Source: Paratissierella sp033809995 (GTDB lineage: Bacteria > Bacillota > Clostridia > Tissierellales > Tissierellaceae). Taken from it: a stretch of DNA of 64,000 bases. The notes under the pieces are model-generated. The model did no database searches. It saw only the letters and a list, made by a program, of their open reading frames with translations, and had not been told where the DNA came from. This document shows positions 44,322 to 52,937 of this stretch, one piece after another (positions within the stretch are counted from its first letter, which is position 1; every line of letters begins with the position of its first letter). The stretch lies in the NCBI GenBank assembly GCA_033809995.1, contig JAPXKQ010000004.1:18412-82411 (forward strand), given 5' to 3'. The position numbers and the translations under genes were made by a program.

Positions 44322-44470
44322 GGAATTAAATATTGGGTGATTTAAGTAGAAGGTCCGCTTCTCACCTTATAGCTGAGGCTCATAAGGTTAAACGAATAAA
44401 AAACGTGTCTTATAATTAAGATTATATTTTTGTGCGTGTTAGCGGGTATTCTATACCCGCTTTTATTTTT
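44322..44470 (+). promoter_or_regulatory. Structured leader and attenuator of the infC-rpmI-rplT operon
   Basis: The leader contains small hairpins (AGAAG-GTCCG-CTTCT and neighbours). It ends in a terminator AGCGGGTA / TACCCGCT with TTTATTTTT (44441-44470) just before the infC ribosome binding site. The arrangement fits ribosomal-protein (L20-type) leader attenuation known from Firmicutes; the exact class is not proven by eye. Confidence 0.75.
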
Positions 44471-44491
44471 GAAAATATTAGGAGGTGCTGT

Positions 44492-45004
44492 ATTATTAAG
44501 GAACTTCAAATCAATGAAGAGATAAGAGAAAGAGAAGTTAGGTTAATTGATACTGATGGAGGTCAGCTAGGAGTTGTCCCAATTCGCAAGGCTTTAGAAA
44601 TAGCCAATGATAGAAGGTTGGACTTGGTCAATGTTGCTCCAAATGCCAAACCACCTGTTTGCAGGATTATGGATTATGGAAAGTATAAATATGAATTGGC
44701 TAAGAAGGAAAAAGAGGCTAAGAAAAATCAAAAGGTAATCAACATAAAAGAAATCAGATTGACCCCAAATATTGAAACTCATGATTTAAATGTGAAAGCA
44801 AATAGAGCCATTGAGTTTCTTAAAGATGGGGATAAAGTAAAAGTTTCTGTAAGATTTAGAGGTAGAGAGATGGGTCATACAGAAATCGGTAAAATTGTAT
44901 TAGATGATTTTATAAAGATTACCGAAGAATTTGGTATGGTAGAAAAAGGTGCAAAACTTGAAGGTAGAAACATGGTAATGTTTTTAGCCCCAAAATCAGA
45001 GTAA
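44492..45004 (+). CDS. infC: Translation initiation factor IF-3, probable AUU start
   Basis: This protein of about 170 aa monitors the start codon on the 30S subunit. It runs KELQINEEIREREVRLIDTDGG, NVAPNAKPPVCRIMDYGKYKYE, INIKEIRLTPNIETHDLNVK and EGRNMVMFLAPKSE, the whole IF-3 sequence. No ATG, GTG or TTG lies in frame between the GGAGGTG box (44481-44487) and these residues; the codons there are ATT (44492) and ATT (44495). An AUU start is the known autoregulatory hallmark of infC in E. coli and others. The only upstream in-frame GTG (44432) would span the terminator and is rejected. Confidence 0.95.
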   Translation: MIKELQINEEIREREVRLIDTDGGQLGVVPIRKALEIANDRRLDLVNVAPNAKPPVCRIMDYGKYKYELAKKEKEAKKNQKVINIKEIRLTPNIETHDLNVKANRAIEFLKDGDKVKVSVRFRGREMGHTEIGKIVLDDFIKITEEFGMVEKGAKLEGRNMVMFLAPKSE

Positions 45005-45021
45005 GTTTAGGAGGAAATGTT

Positions 45022-45213
45022 ATGACAAAAATGAAAACACATAGAGGATCCGCAAAAAGATTCAAAAGAACTGGTTCAGGCTTGCTAAAAAGATATAAGG
45101 CATACAAGAGCCACAAGACTGGTAAGAAATCGCCGAAAAGAGTTAGAAATTTAAGAAAAGGTACATTAGTAAGTAAAGGCGACCAAAAAAGAATTGATTC
45201 AATGTTACCATAA
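45022..45213 (+). CDS. rpmI: Ribosomal protein L35
   Basis: This 63-aa basic protein of the large subunit has TKMKTHRGSAKRFKRTGSG at its N-terminus and a C-terminus with the family's KGTLVSKGDQKRI. ATG 45022 lies seven bases after GGAGG and 17 bp past infC. It is the middle gene of infC-rpmI-rplT. Confidence 0.98.
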   Translation: MTKMKTHRGSAKRFKRTGSGLLKRYKAYKSHKTGKKSPKRVRNLRKGTLVSKGDQKRIDSMLP

Positions 45214-45248
45214 GAAATTAAGATAAGTTTATAGGAGGAATTACATCA

Positions 45249-45599
45249 ATGGCAAGAGTAAAAAGAGGCGTTAATGCCAAAAAAAGACATAAAAAAGTAT
45301 TAAAACAAGCCAAAGGCTATTATGGAGCGAAGGGTAAGCTATTTAGAACTGCAAATCAAGCAGTTATGAAATCATTAAATTATGCATATATAGGACGTAA
45401 ACAAAGGAAAAGAGATTTTAGAAAACTTTGGATTGCTAGAATCAATGCTGCAGCAAGAATGAATGGAATGAGTTACAGTAAATTTATAAATGGTTTAAAG
45501 AAGGCTAATATCGAAGTAAATAGAAAAATGTTATCTGAAATGGCAATCCATGATTCAGAAGGATTTGCTAAATTAGTAGAGATAGCCAAAGGTATGTAG
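45249..45599 (+). CDS. rplT: Ribosomal protein L20
   Basis: This 116-aa 23S rRNA-binding assembly protein begins ARVKRGVNAKKRHKKVLKQA and includes YIGRKQRKRDFRKLWIARIN. In Firmicutes L20 represses its own operon through the infC leader. ATG follows AGGAGG by ten bases. The operon terminates right after it. Confidence 0.98.
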   Translation: MARVKRGVNAKKRHKKVLKQAKGYYGAKGKLFRTANQAVMKSLNYAYIGRKQRKRDFRKLWIARINAAARMNGMSYSKFINGLKKANIEVNRKMLSEMAIHDSEGFAKLVEIAKGM

Positions 45600-45602
45600 T
45601 TA

Positions 45603-45627
45603 AAAGTTCCCAAGAGGAACTTTTTCT
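45603..45627 (+). terminator. Terminator of infC-rpmI-rplT
   Basis: The stem AAAGTTCC-CAAGA-GGAACTTT is followed by TTC. Confidence 0.8.
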
Positions 45628-45695
45628 CGTTTAAATAATATAACATGGCATTAATGGAATAATAATAGATATAATTTGTTTTGGAGGGTATTTAA

Positions 45696-47039
45696 ATGGG
45701 ATATATTAGAAAAAAAATAAAAGATTTTGATTTTAATCCTCCCAGAGTTTTGGCATTAGGATTTGCAGGTTTGATATTGATGGGTGCGATATTATTAAAT
45801 CTTCCTATTGCATCAAAAAATGGTGAAAGCATTGGTTTTATAAATGCATTGTTTACTTCAGCATCAGCAGTTTGTGTAACGGGACTTGTAGTAGTTAATA
45901 CAGGTGAGTTTTGGTCTTTATTTGGTCAAATAGTTATTATACTTTTAATTCAAATGGGTGGATTAGGTTTTATGACAATGGCTACCATTGTTGCATTACT
46001 TTTGGGGAAAAAAATAACAATAAGGGAACGACTAGTGATAAAAGAACAACTCAACTCAGAGACGCTATCGGGGTTAGTAAAGCTAACAAAATATGTTGTG
46101 TTATCAACTTTTCTAATAGAAGGCATTGGGGCTTTGCTATTAGCTACAAGATTTGTACCAATATATGGTTATGTTAAGGGTGCATGGTTTTCTATTTTCC
46201 ATTCAATTTCTGCATTTTGTAATGCTGGTTTTGATCTTACAGGAGATAGTATAGCGCCTTTTGTTGGAGACACAATTATAAATCTTACTATCGCAGGTTT
46301 AATTATTGTAGGAGGTTTAGGATTCTCAGTATATATAGATATTTCTAGAGAAAAAAGCTTTAAAAGACTTCATTTACATTCTAAACTTGTTATTGTAATA
46401 ACAATACTTCTAATATTAATTGGAACTATTTCTATTTTTATAATTGAGAACAATAACATGTTAACACTTGGAAAGTTAAGTTTTAAGGAAAAAATACTAG
46501 CCTCATTTTTTCAGGCAGTAGTACCAAGAACAGCAGGGTATTACTCTGTAAATATAGGATTTTTATATGATACTACTGTATTTCTTATGATAATCCTAAT
46601 GTTTATCGGGGGTTCACCTGGTTCAACAGCAGGAGGAATCAAAACTACAACATTTGGTGCTATTGCACTTACAACAATTAGTATTATAAAAGGTGAGAAA
46701 GATGTGGTGGTTTTCAAAAAGAGAATTTCAGATGAAATTATTAATCGTTCTTTAGCTATTGTATCCGTTGGGATACTTTTAGTGATTCTCGTATCATTCG
46801 TATTGACTATAACTGAAGGGGCTATGTTTCTGGATATATTATTTGAAACTACTTCTGCCTTTGCAACAGTAGGTTTAACTCGTGGAATTACACCATACCT
46901 TAGTAATTTTGGTAAAATAATTATAACTCTAACTATGTATGCAGGACGTGTTGGTCCTCTTACAATGGCATTTGCATTTGGAAACAAGAAAACACATATG
47001 AAATACAGATATTCTGAAGGAAATATATTAGTTGGGTAG
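45696..47039 (+). CDS. ktrB: K+ uptake membrane subunit (TrkH/KtrB family)
   Basis: This 447-aa channel-like protein has four M1-P-M2 repeats. Filter loops are visible around TSASAVCVTGLVV, SISAFCNAGFDLTG, VPRTAGYYSVNIG and TSAFATVGLTRGIT. The intramembrane gate loop is IGGSPGSTAGGIKTTTF. Length and lack of an N-terminal extension fit KtrB more than long TrkH. The regulatory subunit gene follows 14 bp later. Confidence 0.93.
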   Translation: MGYIRKKIKDFDFNPPRVLALGFAGLILMGAILLNLPIASKNGESIGFINALFTSASAVCVTGLVVVNTGEFWSLFGQIVIILLIQMGGLGFMTMATIVALLLGKKITIRERLVIKEQLNSETLSGLVKLTKYVVLSTFLIEGIGALLLATRFVPIYGYVKGAWFSIFHSISAFCNAGFDLTGDSIAPFVGDTIINLTIAGLIIVGGLGFSVYIDISREKSFKRLHLHSKLVIVITILLILIGTISIFIIENNNMLTLGKLSFKEKILASFFQAVVPRTAGYYSVNIGFLYDTTVFLMIILMFIGGSPGSTAGGIKTTTFGAIALTTISIIKGEKDVVVFKKRISDEIINRSLAIVSVGILLVILVSFVLTITEGAMFLDILFETTSAFATVGLTRGITPYLSNFGKIIITLTMYAGRVGPLTMAFAFGNKKTHMKYRYSEGNILVG

Positions 47040-47053
47040 AAAGGGAGAGAAAT

Positions 47054-47710
47054 ATGAAATCATTCGCAGTAATAGGTTGTGGGAGATTTGGGTCAACATT
47101 AGCAAAGACCCTAATGGAGTTAGGAAATGAAGTAATGGCAGTTGATAGTGATGCAGATATAGTACAGGAAATGTCAGAGGATGTGACATATGCCGTTCAG
47201 GCAGATGTAATGGATGAATCAACCCTAAAAGAGCTGGGGTTATCCAATTTTGATGTTGTTATAGTGAGTATTGGATCAGATATACAAGCATCTATTATGG
47301 CATCACTTATTGCTAAGGAGCTGGGAGCTAAGAAACTAATAGCAAAGGCTCAATCAATATTGCATGGTAAGGTATTGGAGAAAATAGGAGTAGATAAGGT
47401 TATTTATCCTGAAAGAGATATGGCAAGAAGACTAGCACACAATTTATCTTCTAGAAATATCTTAGATTATATTGAGCTTTCCTCAGAATACAATATAATG
47501 GAAATAACATCACTAAATTCATGGTGGGGTAAAACAATCTCTGAATTAGATTTAAGAAGCAAATATGGCATAAATATTGTAGCATTGAAGAGAGGAGTTA
47601 AAATAGATGTATCCCCAAATCCTGATGAAGAGATTTTAGAAGGAGATATACTTCTTATTATTGGAAACACCAATGATTTAATTAAAATTGAAAATAAAGC
47701 GGGGGAATAA
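47054..47710 (+). CDS. ktrA: K+ uptake regulatory subunit (TrkA/KtrA family)
   Basis: This 218-aa peripheral protein has an N-terminal RCK domain with the nucleotide-binding motif VIGCGRFGSTLAKTLMELG and acidic end AVDSD. It also has a C-terminal TrkA-C domain (WWGKTISELDLRSKYGINIV ... GDILLIIGNTNDLIKIE). It binds ATP/NAD and, in many Firmicutes, cyclic di-AMP, to gate the membrane subunit. The adjacent ktrB supplies that partner. Its C-terminal domain is the same type as that fused to GntR at 10312. Confidence 0.94.
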   Translation: MKSFAVIGCGRFGSTLAKTLMELGNEVMAVDSDADIVQEMSEDVTYAVQADVMDESTLKELGLSNFDVVIVSIGSDIQASIMASLIAKELGAKKLIAKAQSILHGKVLEKIGVDKVIYPERDMARRLAHNLSSRNILDYIELSSEYNIMEITSLNSWWGKTISELDLRSKYGINIVALKRGVKIDVSPNPDEEILEGDILLIIGNTNDLIKIENKAGE

Positions 47711-47711
47711 A

Positions 47712-48539
47712 ATGATGGAAATCACATCCCTTAGAAATCCAATCATAAAAGAGATAAAGGGATTGTATAGAAAAAGGGATAGATGGGAAAATAGGCTTTT
47801 TCTAATGGAAGGTATAAAGATTATCGATGAGGCTATTTCTAATGACATCAACTTAAAATACATTATTTACAATGAAAAGCTTCTATTAACAGAGGATGGA
47901 CAAAACTTCTATAATAAAAATATTGATTTTCCAAGATTAATAAAAGTAACTGACATTGTATTTAAAGAAATATCTGATACTGATAATCCGCAAGGTGTAC
48001 TAGCTGTTGGAGAGTTCAATTTTAATTCATTAGAAAATGATATGGACTTTAAATCATCCTTATTATTTTTAGATGGTCTACAAGATCCTGGGAATATGGG
48101 GACTATTATTAGGTCCTGTGATGCTTTTAAACTTGACGGAATTATACTAGGTGAAAATTGTGTTGATTTGTACAATCCAAAGGTCGTTAGGGCAACTATG
48201 GGTTCTATTTTTAGAGTACCAATTTATTATACAAAGAACAATATTGATGGTCTTAAGAAATTAAAAGATAATAATTTTAAATTATATGCAACATCCCTTG
48301 ATGGAAGTGTTCCTAATTATGATATAGATTATAACGAAAAATATGTTATTGCCATTGGCAATGAGTCAAGGGGTGTAGACAATAGTATATTAGAAATTGC
48401 TGATTCTTTAATCAAAATTCCAATGCCAGGAAATGCAGAGTCACTAAATGCTGGTGTTGCTGCATCAATTATCATGTATGAAGCAATGAAACAACGGAAA
48501 TACAATTCACAATGCACAATGCACAAATCACAATTATGA
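47712..48539 (+). CDS. TrmH/SpoU-family RNA 2'-O-methyltransferase
   Basis: This 275-aa SPOUT enzyme acts on rRNA or tRNA. It has an N-terminal substrate-binding domain (ITSLRNPIIKEIKGLYRKRDR) and a knotted catalytic domain with LDGLQDPGNMGTIIRSCDAF, NPKVVRATMGSIFRVPI, IAIGNESRGVDN and IPMPGNAESLNAGVAASI. ATG 47712 follows GGGGGAA and overlaps nothing. The last 12 or so residues (YNSQCTMHKSQL) are encoded by the repeat element that begins at 48503, so the natural C-terminus (MYEAMKQRK) has been replaced. Gene order ktrAB-methyltransferase-pheST is common in Firmicutes. Confidence 0.93.
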   Translation: MMEITSLRNPIIKEIKGLYRKRDRWENRLFLMEGIKIIDEAISNDINLKYIIYNEKLLLTEDGQNFYNKNIDFPRLIKVTDIVFKEISDTDNPQGVLAVGEFNFNSLENDMDFKSSLLFLDGLQDPGNMGTIIRSCDAFKLDGIILGENCVDLYNPKVVRATMGSIFRVPIYYTKNNIDGLKKLKDNNFKLYATSLDGSVPNYDIDYNEKYVIAIGNESRGVDNSILEIADSLIKIPMPGNAESLNAGVAASIIMYEAMKQRKYNSQCTMHKSQL

Positions 48540-48620
48540 AAGTAAAATCTGGGGTCGAAATTAGACCCAAGAGATAGACCTAAATAATTGTGAACTGTGA
48601 ACTGAAAATTGTGAATTGAT
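48503..48620 (+). repeat. MITE-like element B (7-nt units), overlapping a gene end and a promoter
   Basis: It has the same layout as element A: a left arm ACAATTCACAATGCACAATG..., ACAATTATGAAAG, a centre with GGGTC-GAAATTA-GACCC, and a right arm AATTGTGAACTGTGAACTG... ending GTGAATTGAT. The left arm is read as the end of the methyltransferase gene. The right end forms most of the -35 box of the pheS promoter. Confidence 0.72.
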
Positions 48621-48644
48621 TTTAATAGTATATGATGCTATAAT
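48616..48644 (+). promoter_or_regulatory. pheS promoter whose -35 box lies in the repeat
   Basis: TTGATT (48616-48621), 17-nt spacer and exact TATAAT (48639-48644). A small hairpin AGACCT / AGGTCT with TTGTTTTT follows at 48666-48696 and could attenuate pheST; no T-box motif is present. Confidence 0.65.
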
Positions 48645-48711
48645 TGAGTAAATAAAACGATTTTGAGACCTTTTCTCTGAATAGGTCTTTGTTTTTGAAA
48701 GGAGTCTAACA

Positions 48712-49734
48712 ATGAGGGAAAAGTTAGGGGAAATAAAGTTAAGAGCTTTACAAACAATCGAAAGTGTTACTAATCTAAATGAATTAGATGACTTAAGGGT
48801 AAAGTTCTTAGGGAAAAAAGGTGAATTGACATCTGTACTTAAAGAAATGGGACGTCTAAGCCCTGAAGAAAGACCAATTGTAGGTCAAATTGCAAATGAA
48901 GTTAGAAATGAAATAGAGGATAAGATTAAATCCATAAAAGAAAGACTTACGGAAGAACAAAAGAAAGTCAAAATGGAAAAGGAAAAAATCGATATTAGTA
49001 TAAATACTAATAAAGAAAGAATCGGACATAGGCATCCACTTTTGGCAACAATTGAAGAATTAGAGGATTTATTTATTAGCATGGGATTTAGTGTAGTTGA
49101 AGGCCCTGAAATTGAGACCGTTGAAAATAACTTTGATGCACTTAATTCTCCTGAAAATCATCCATCTAGAGACTTATCTGATACCTTCTATATTACCGAC
49201 AATATATTGTTAAGAACACATACATCACCAGTTCAAATTAGAGCAATGAAGGAATTTGGTGCTCCATTAAGAATAGTATCAGCAGGAAGGACATTTAGAT
49301 TTGATGATGTTGATGATACCCACTCACCAATGTTTCATCAATTAGAAGGTCTAGTAATAGATGAAAACATTTCAATGGCTAATTTGATTCATACATTAGA
49401 TATATTTATTAAGGAATTATTCGGAAAAGATATGAAGACTAGATATAGACCTCATTATTTTCCTTTTACTGAACCAAGTGCCGAGGTAGATGTTACCTGT
49501 ATGGCTTGTAGAGGCGAAGGTTGTCCTGTATGTAATCATACTGGTTGGAGTATGGAGCTATTAGGATGTGGAATGGTCCATCCTAAAGTACTTGAAAACT
49601 GTGGAATTGATTCTGAGAAATACACAGGATTTGCGTTTGGAATGGGAATAGATAGAATTACCATGGTTAAATACGGAATAAAAGATATTCGACTATTATT
49701 TGATAATGACAATAGATTTTTAGAACAATTTTAA
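48712..49734 (+). CDS. pheS: Phenylalanyl-tRNA synthetase alpha subunit
   Basis: This 340-aa class II catalytic subunit has an N-terminal coiled coil. Motif 2 is LRTHTSPVQIRAM ... RTFRFDDVDDTHSPMFHQLEG, motif 3 is GFAFGMGIDRITMVKYGI, and the Phe pocket region is YFPFTEPSAEVDVTC. Zn-like cysteines CMACRGEGCPVC are present. ATG follows AAAGGAGT. It forms a tetramer with PheT, encoded 19 bp downstream. Confidence 0.98.
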   Translation: MREKLGEIKLRALQTIESVTNLNELDDLRVKFLGKKGELTSVLKEMGRLSPEERPIVGQIANEVRNEIEDKIKSIKERLTEEQKKVKMEKEKIDISINTNKERIGHRHPLLATIEELEDLFISMGFSVVEGPEIETVENNFDALNSPENHPSRDLSDTFYITDNILLRTHTSPVQIRAMKEFGAPLRIVSAGRTFRFDDVDDTHSPMFHQLEGLVIDENISMANLIHTLDIFIKELFGKDMKTRYRPHYFPFTEPSAEVDVTCMACRGEGCPVCNHTGWSMELLGCGMVHPKVLENCGIDSEKYTGFAFGMGIDRITMVKYGIKDIRLLFDNDNRFLEQF

Positions 49735-49753
49735 TTGGGAAGGATGTGTTAAG

Positions 49754-52147
49754 ATGCTATTACCTGTTAGATGGTTAAAAGATTATATAGAAACAGACAA
49801 AACAGCCAGAGAATTGGCAGATGGGCTTACACTATCAGGTTCCCATGTTGAATCAATATCTTCTTTTAATAAAGGTGTAGAAAATGTAGTTGTCGGAAAG
49901 ATATTGAGTATTGAAAAACATACTGATGCCGATAAATTACTTATATGTAATGTAGACGTAGGATCAGAAAAGCTAATAATTGTAACTGGTGCAAAGAATT
50001 TAAAGGTAGGAGATTGTGTGCCTGTTGCCCTTGTTGGTGCTAAATTACCTAATAATATAAGTATTGCAAAGACTAATTTTAGAGGGATAGATTCATTTGG
50101 TATGTTGTGCTCTCTAAAAGAGTTGGGCTATAGTGACAGTGTAATACCAAAGGAAATGAGAGATGGTATTTTTGTTTTAGATAAAGAATATCCATTGGGA
50201 GCAGATATAGTAGATATTTTGAATTTAAATGATCAATCAATTGAATTTGAAATCACACCAAATAGACCAGATTGCCTCAGTATTATTGGAATGGCAAGGG
50301 AAACAGCAGCAACCTTTAATTATGAACTAAAAGAGCCTGAAATTACAATTGAAAATGAAGTAGATAATATAAATGATTATTTTAATGGTGTAGAAGTTGA
50401 ATCAGAAAATTGCTTAAGATTTTATGGAAGAGTAATTAAAGATGTTGAAATAAAGGAATCTCCATTATGGTTGCAAACTAGATTGATGGAGGCAGGAGTA
50501 AGACCTATTAGCAATATAGTTGATATTACAAATTTTGTAATGCTGGAATATGGTGAACCACTACATGCTTACAATCTAGAAAAAATAGAGGATAAAAAGA
50601 TTATCGTTCGCCAGGCAAAAGTGAATGAGGTAATGACCACAATAGATGGTGTAGAGCGAACTTTAGATACAAATGACTTAATAATAGCTGATGGGAAAAA
50701 TCCAATAGGTATTGCTGGAGTAATGGGTGGATTTGATTCTGAGATTACCAATGATACAAAACTGGTATTTTTAGAGGCTGCTAATTTCAATAGTAAAAAT
50801 GTAAGGCTAACATCTAAGAAATTCGGTTTAAGAACCGAAGCCTCAACTAGGTTTGAAAAAGGTATCGATCCTAATTTATGTGCTAAGGCAGTAAATAGGG
50901 TATGTCAATTGATAGAACAAATTGGAGCAGGTACAGTTGTTAAAGGTGAAATAGACATATATAAGAAACAAGTTGAACCTAAGACAATTACATTAAGACC
51001 TGAAAGAGCTAATAAACTATTAGGTATTGATATTACACCAGAGGAAATGTTAAATCATTTAAATGGATTAGATTTACATTCAACATATGATGGTAAATTA
51101 ATTCATACAACAATACCAACCTATAGATTGGATTTAAGCTTAGAAGCTGACTTGATCGAGGAAATTGGCAGACTTCATGGTTTCCACAATATAGTAAGTA
51201 AACCTTTAGTAGGTGCGTTAACTAGAGGTGAAAAACCTTATAAAAAGATTATAGAAGATAAGGTAAAGGCTATTTTAACAGGTTTGGGATTCAATGAAGT
51301 AATGACTTATTCATTTATTAGTCCTAAGGCTTATGATAAAATTAACCTTTTACAAGATTCTAATGAAAGAAAATATGTAAGATTAATTAATCCTTTAGGT
51401 GAAGACTATAGTGTAATGAGGACAACATTGCTACCAAATATGATGGATTTATTGAGTAGAAATTATAATCGTGGTGTTGAATCCGTTTATGTTTTTGAAA
51501 TTGGAAATATATTTATTCCAAGGTCTTTGCCAGTAAAAGATTTACCTATAGAAAAGAAAGTGTTATCATTAAACTTTTATGGCGAAAAAGACTTTTACTA
51601 TTTGAAAGAGATTGTGGTTAAAACACTGGAAAGGTTAGGGATTAAAGGTATTGAATTTTCAAGAGAAGAAAACAATCCTTCTTTCCATCCAGGAAGAACA
51701 GCAAAACTATCAATAAATGGTGAATCCCTTGGTATAATGGGTGAAATTCATATAGATGTAACTGATAATTATGATATAAAAGAAAAGGTATATGCTTGTT
51801 TATTAGATTTTGATAAAATCGCCCAGCTAACAAATTTAGATATAAAATATAAACCTCTTCCTAAATATCCTTCTATGAATAGAGATATTGCAGTTGTAGT
51901 TAAAGAAGATATTATGGTTGGAGATATTGAAAAAATAATACTTAAACATGGAAGTGGGTTAATTGATTCATTGGAGTTATTTGACATCTATAGAGGTGGG
52001 CAAATAGAGGAAGGATTAAAGTCTGTTGCATATTCTATTACCTATAGATCCTATGAAAGAACACTCACTGAAATCGAAGTAAATAATATTCAAAAATTGA
52101 TAATTACAGATCTAGAAAATAGTTTAGGTGCTAAGTTAAGAAGCTAG
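49754..52147 (+). CDS. pheT: Phenylalanyl-tRNA synthetase beta subunit
   Basis: This 797-aa subunit has the tRNA-binding EMAP-like domain at about 40-150 (VVVGKILSIEKHTDADKLLIC), B3/B4 editing domain (DCLSIIGMARETAA, ISNIVDITNFVMLEYGEPLHA), B5 (YRLDLSLEADLIEEIGRLHG) and the C-terminal anticodon-binding domain (YPSMNRDIAVVV). Length matches bacterial PheT. ATG lies after GGAAGGATG. A terminator follows. Confidence 0.98.
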   Translation: MLLPVRWLKDYIETDKTARELADGLTLSGSHVESISSFNKGVENVVVGKILSIEKHTDADKLLICNVDVGSEKLIIVTGAKNLKVGDCVPVALVGAKLPNNISIAKTNFRGIDSFGMLCSLKELGYSDSVIPKEMRDGIFVLDKEYPLGADIVDILNLNDQSIEFEITPNRPDCLSIIGMARETAATFNYELKEPEITIENEVDNINDYFNGVEVESENCLRFYGRVIKDVEIKESPLWLQTRLMEAGVRPISNIVDITNFVMLEYGEPLHAYNLEKIEDKKIIVRQAKVNEVMTTIDGVERTLDTNDLIIADGKNPIGIAGVMGGFDSEITNDTKLVFLEAANFNSKNVRLTSKKFGLRTEASTRFEKGIDPNLCAKAVNRVCQLIEQIGAGTVVKGEIDIYKKQVEPKTITLRPERANKLLGIDITPEEMLNHLNGLDLHSTYDGKLIHTTIPTYRLDLSLEADLIEEIGRLHGFHNIVSKPLVGALTRGEKPYKKIIEDKVKAILTGLGFNEVMTYSFISPKAYDKINLLQDSNERKYVRLINPLGEDYSVMRTTLLPNMMDLLSRNYNRGVESVYVFEIGNIFIPRSLPVKDLPIEKKVLSLNFYGEKDFYYLKEIVVKTLERLGIKGIEFSREENNPSFHPGRTAKLSINGESLGIMGEIHIDVTDNYDIKEKVYACLLDFDKIAQLTNLDIKYKPLPKYPSMNRDIAVVVKEDIMVGDIEKIILKHGSGLIDSLELFDIYRGGQIEEGLKSVAYSITYRSYERTLTEIEVNNIQKLIITDLENSLGAKLRS

Positions 52148-52150
52148 TAT

Positions 52151-52178
52151 AGGAGTAGATTATTTCTACTCCTTTTTT
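52151..52178 (+). terminator. Terminator of pheST
   Basis: The nine-pair stem AGGAGTAGA / TCTACTCCT is followed by TTTTT. Confidence 0.87.
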
Positions 52179-52250
52179 CTAAAAATAGAAGGTATTTATA
52201 AATCTTTGTCGTATTATATAATTAGAATATATATAGGGGGCAAATCAATT

Positions 52251-52799
52251 ATGACGAATAAAAACAAAGTTAATGTAGTAATTGATGGTCGTAGCCTAAC
52301 AGTAGTTGCACCAGAAAATGATGACTATATTAGGGACCTTGCATATTATGTAGACCAAAAGATAAAAAACCTCTCTTCTAAAAATGATAGACTTAGTCAA
52401 ACTATGGCGGCAACATTAGCGGCTTTAAATATAGCAGACGAATATCATAAAACAAATGCAAAGCTTAAAGAATTAGAACAAAAAGCTAAAGAACCTTTAG
52501 AGAAATTTAGTGGAGTATCAAAAGAACTTGAAGATGCAAGAATAAGAATTAAAGAATTAGAAAAAATTAATTTGGAATATAAAGATGACTTTATTAGAGA
52601 AAAATTAAGTAAAGAGAATTTATATAATGAAATAAATCAATTAAGGGAAAAACTAGAGGAAAGAGAGATTGAGATATCGGAGCTACATAAATTGAACAAA
52701 AGTCTTCAAGATAAAATTTTTGAAAATCAACTAGATTTAATCGAGGCTAAAAAACAGTTAAATGAAGTGACAAAGTCATTTAATAGAGACAAAAAATAG
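52251..52799 (+). CDS. zapA: Cell division protein ZapA with coiled-coil extension
   Basis: This 182-aa FtsZ-associated protein starts at ATG 52251. The ZapA domain is the first 90 residues (KNKVNVVIDGRSLTVVAPEND, YIRDLAYYVDQKIKNL, TMAATLAALNIADEYHK). A long charged coiled coil (about 90-175) follows that is not in E. coli ZapA but is common in clostridial forms. It promotes Z-ring bundling. An upstream in-frame extension to 52206 lacks a ribosome binding site. Confidence 0.92.
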   Translation: MTNKNKVNVVIDGRSLTVVAPENDDYIRDLAYYVDQKIKNLSSKNDRLSQTMAATLAALNIADEYHKTNAKLKELEQKAKEPLEKFSGVSKELEDARIRIKELEKINLEYKDDFIREKLSKENLYNEINQLREKLEEREIEISELHKLNKSLQDKIFENQLDLIEAKKQLNEVTKSFNRDKK

Positions 52800-52830
52800 T
52801 TACTATACACAAACTCGCAGAGTCATATGC

Positions 52831-52877
52831 CGGAGATCCTTCGAAAGCAATGATGATACTGTCCATCTTCAGGACGA
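52831..52877 (-). repeat. Dispersed hairpin repeat (inverted copy)
   Basis: On the minus strand it reads TCGTCCTGAAGATGGACAG...TTTCGAAGGATCTCC, the long variant like the copy at 44165. It is directly followed by 7-nt units TGTGAAC/TGTGAAT at 52890-52922 on the plus strand. Confidence 0.6.
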
Positions 52878-52937
52878 CCCTAAAGGGCCGATTGTGAACT
52901 GTGAATTGTGAATTGTAAATAGTAAGGTGGAATTTTG

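Noticed and set aside
44432..44491. N-terminal extension of IF-3 from GTG 44432
   Set aside because: It would be translated through the attenuator hairpin, has no ribosome binding site, and adds residues foreign to IF-3.
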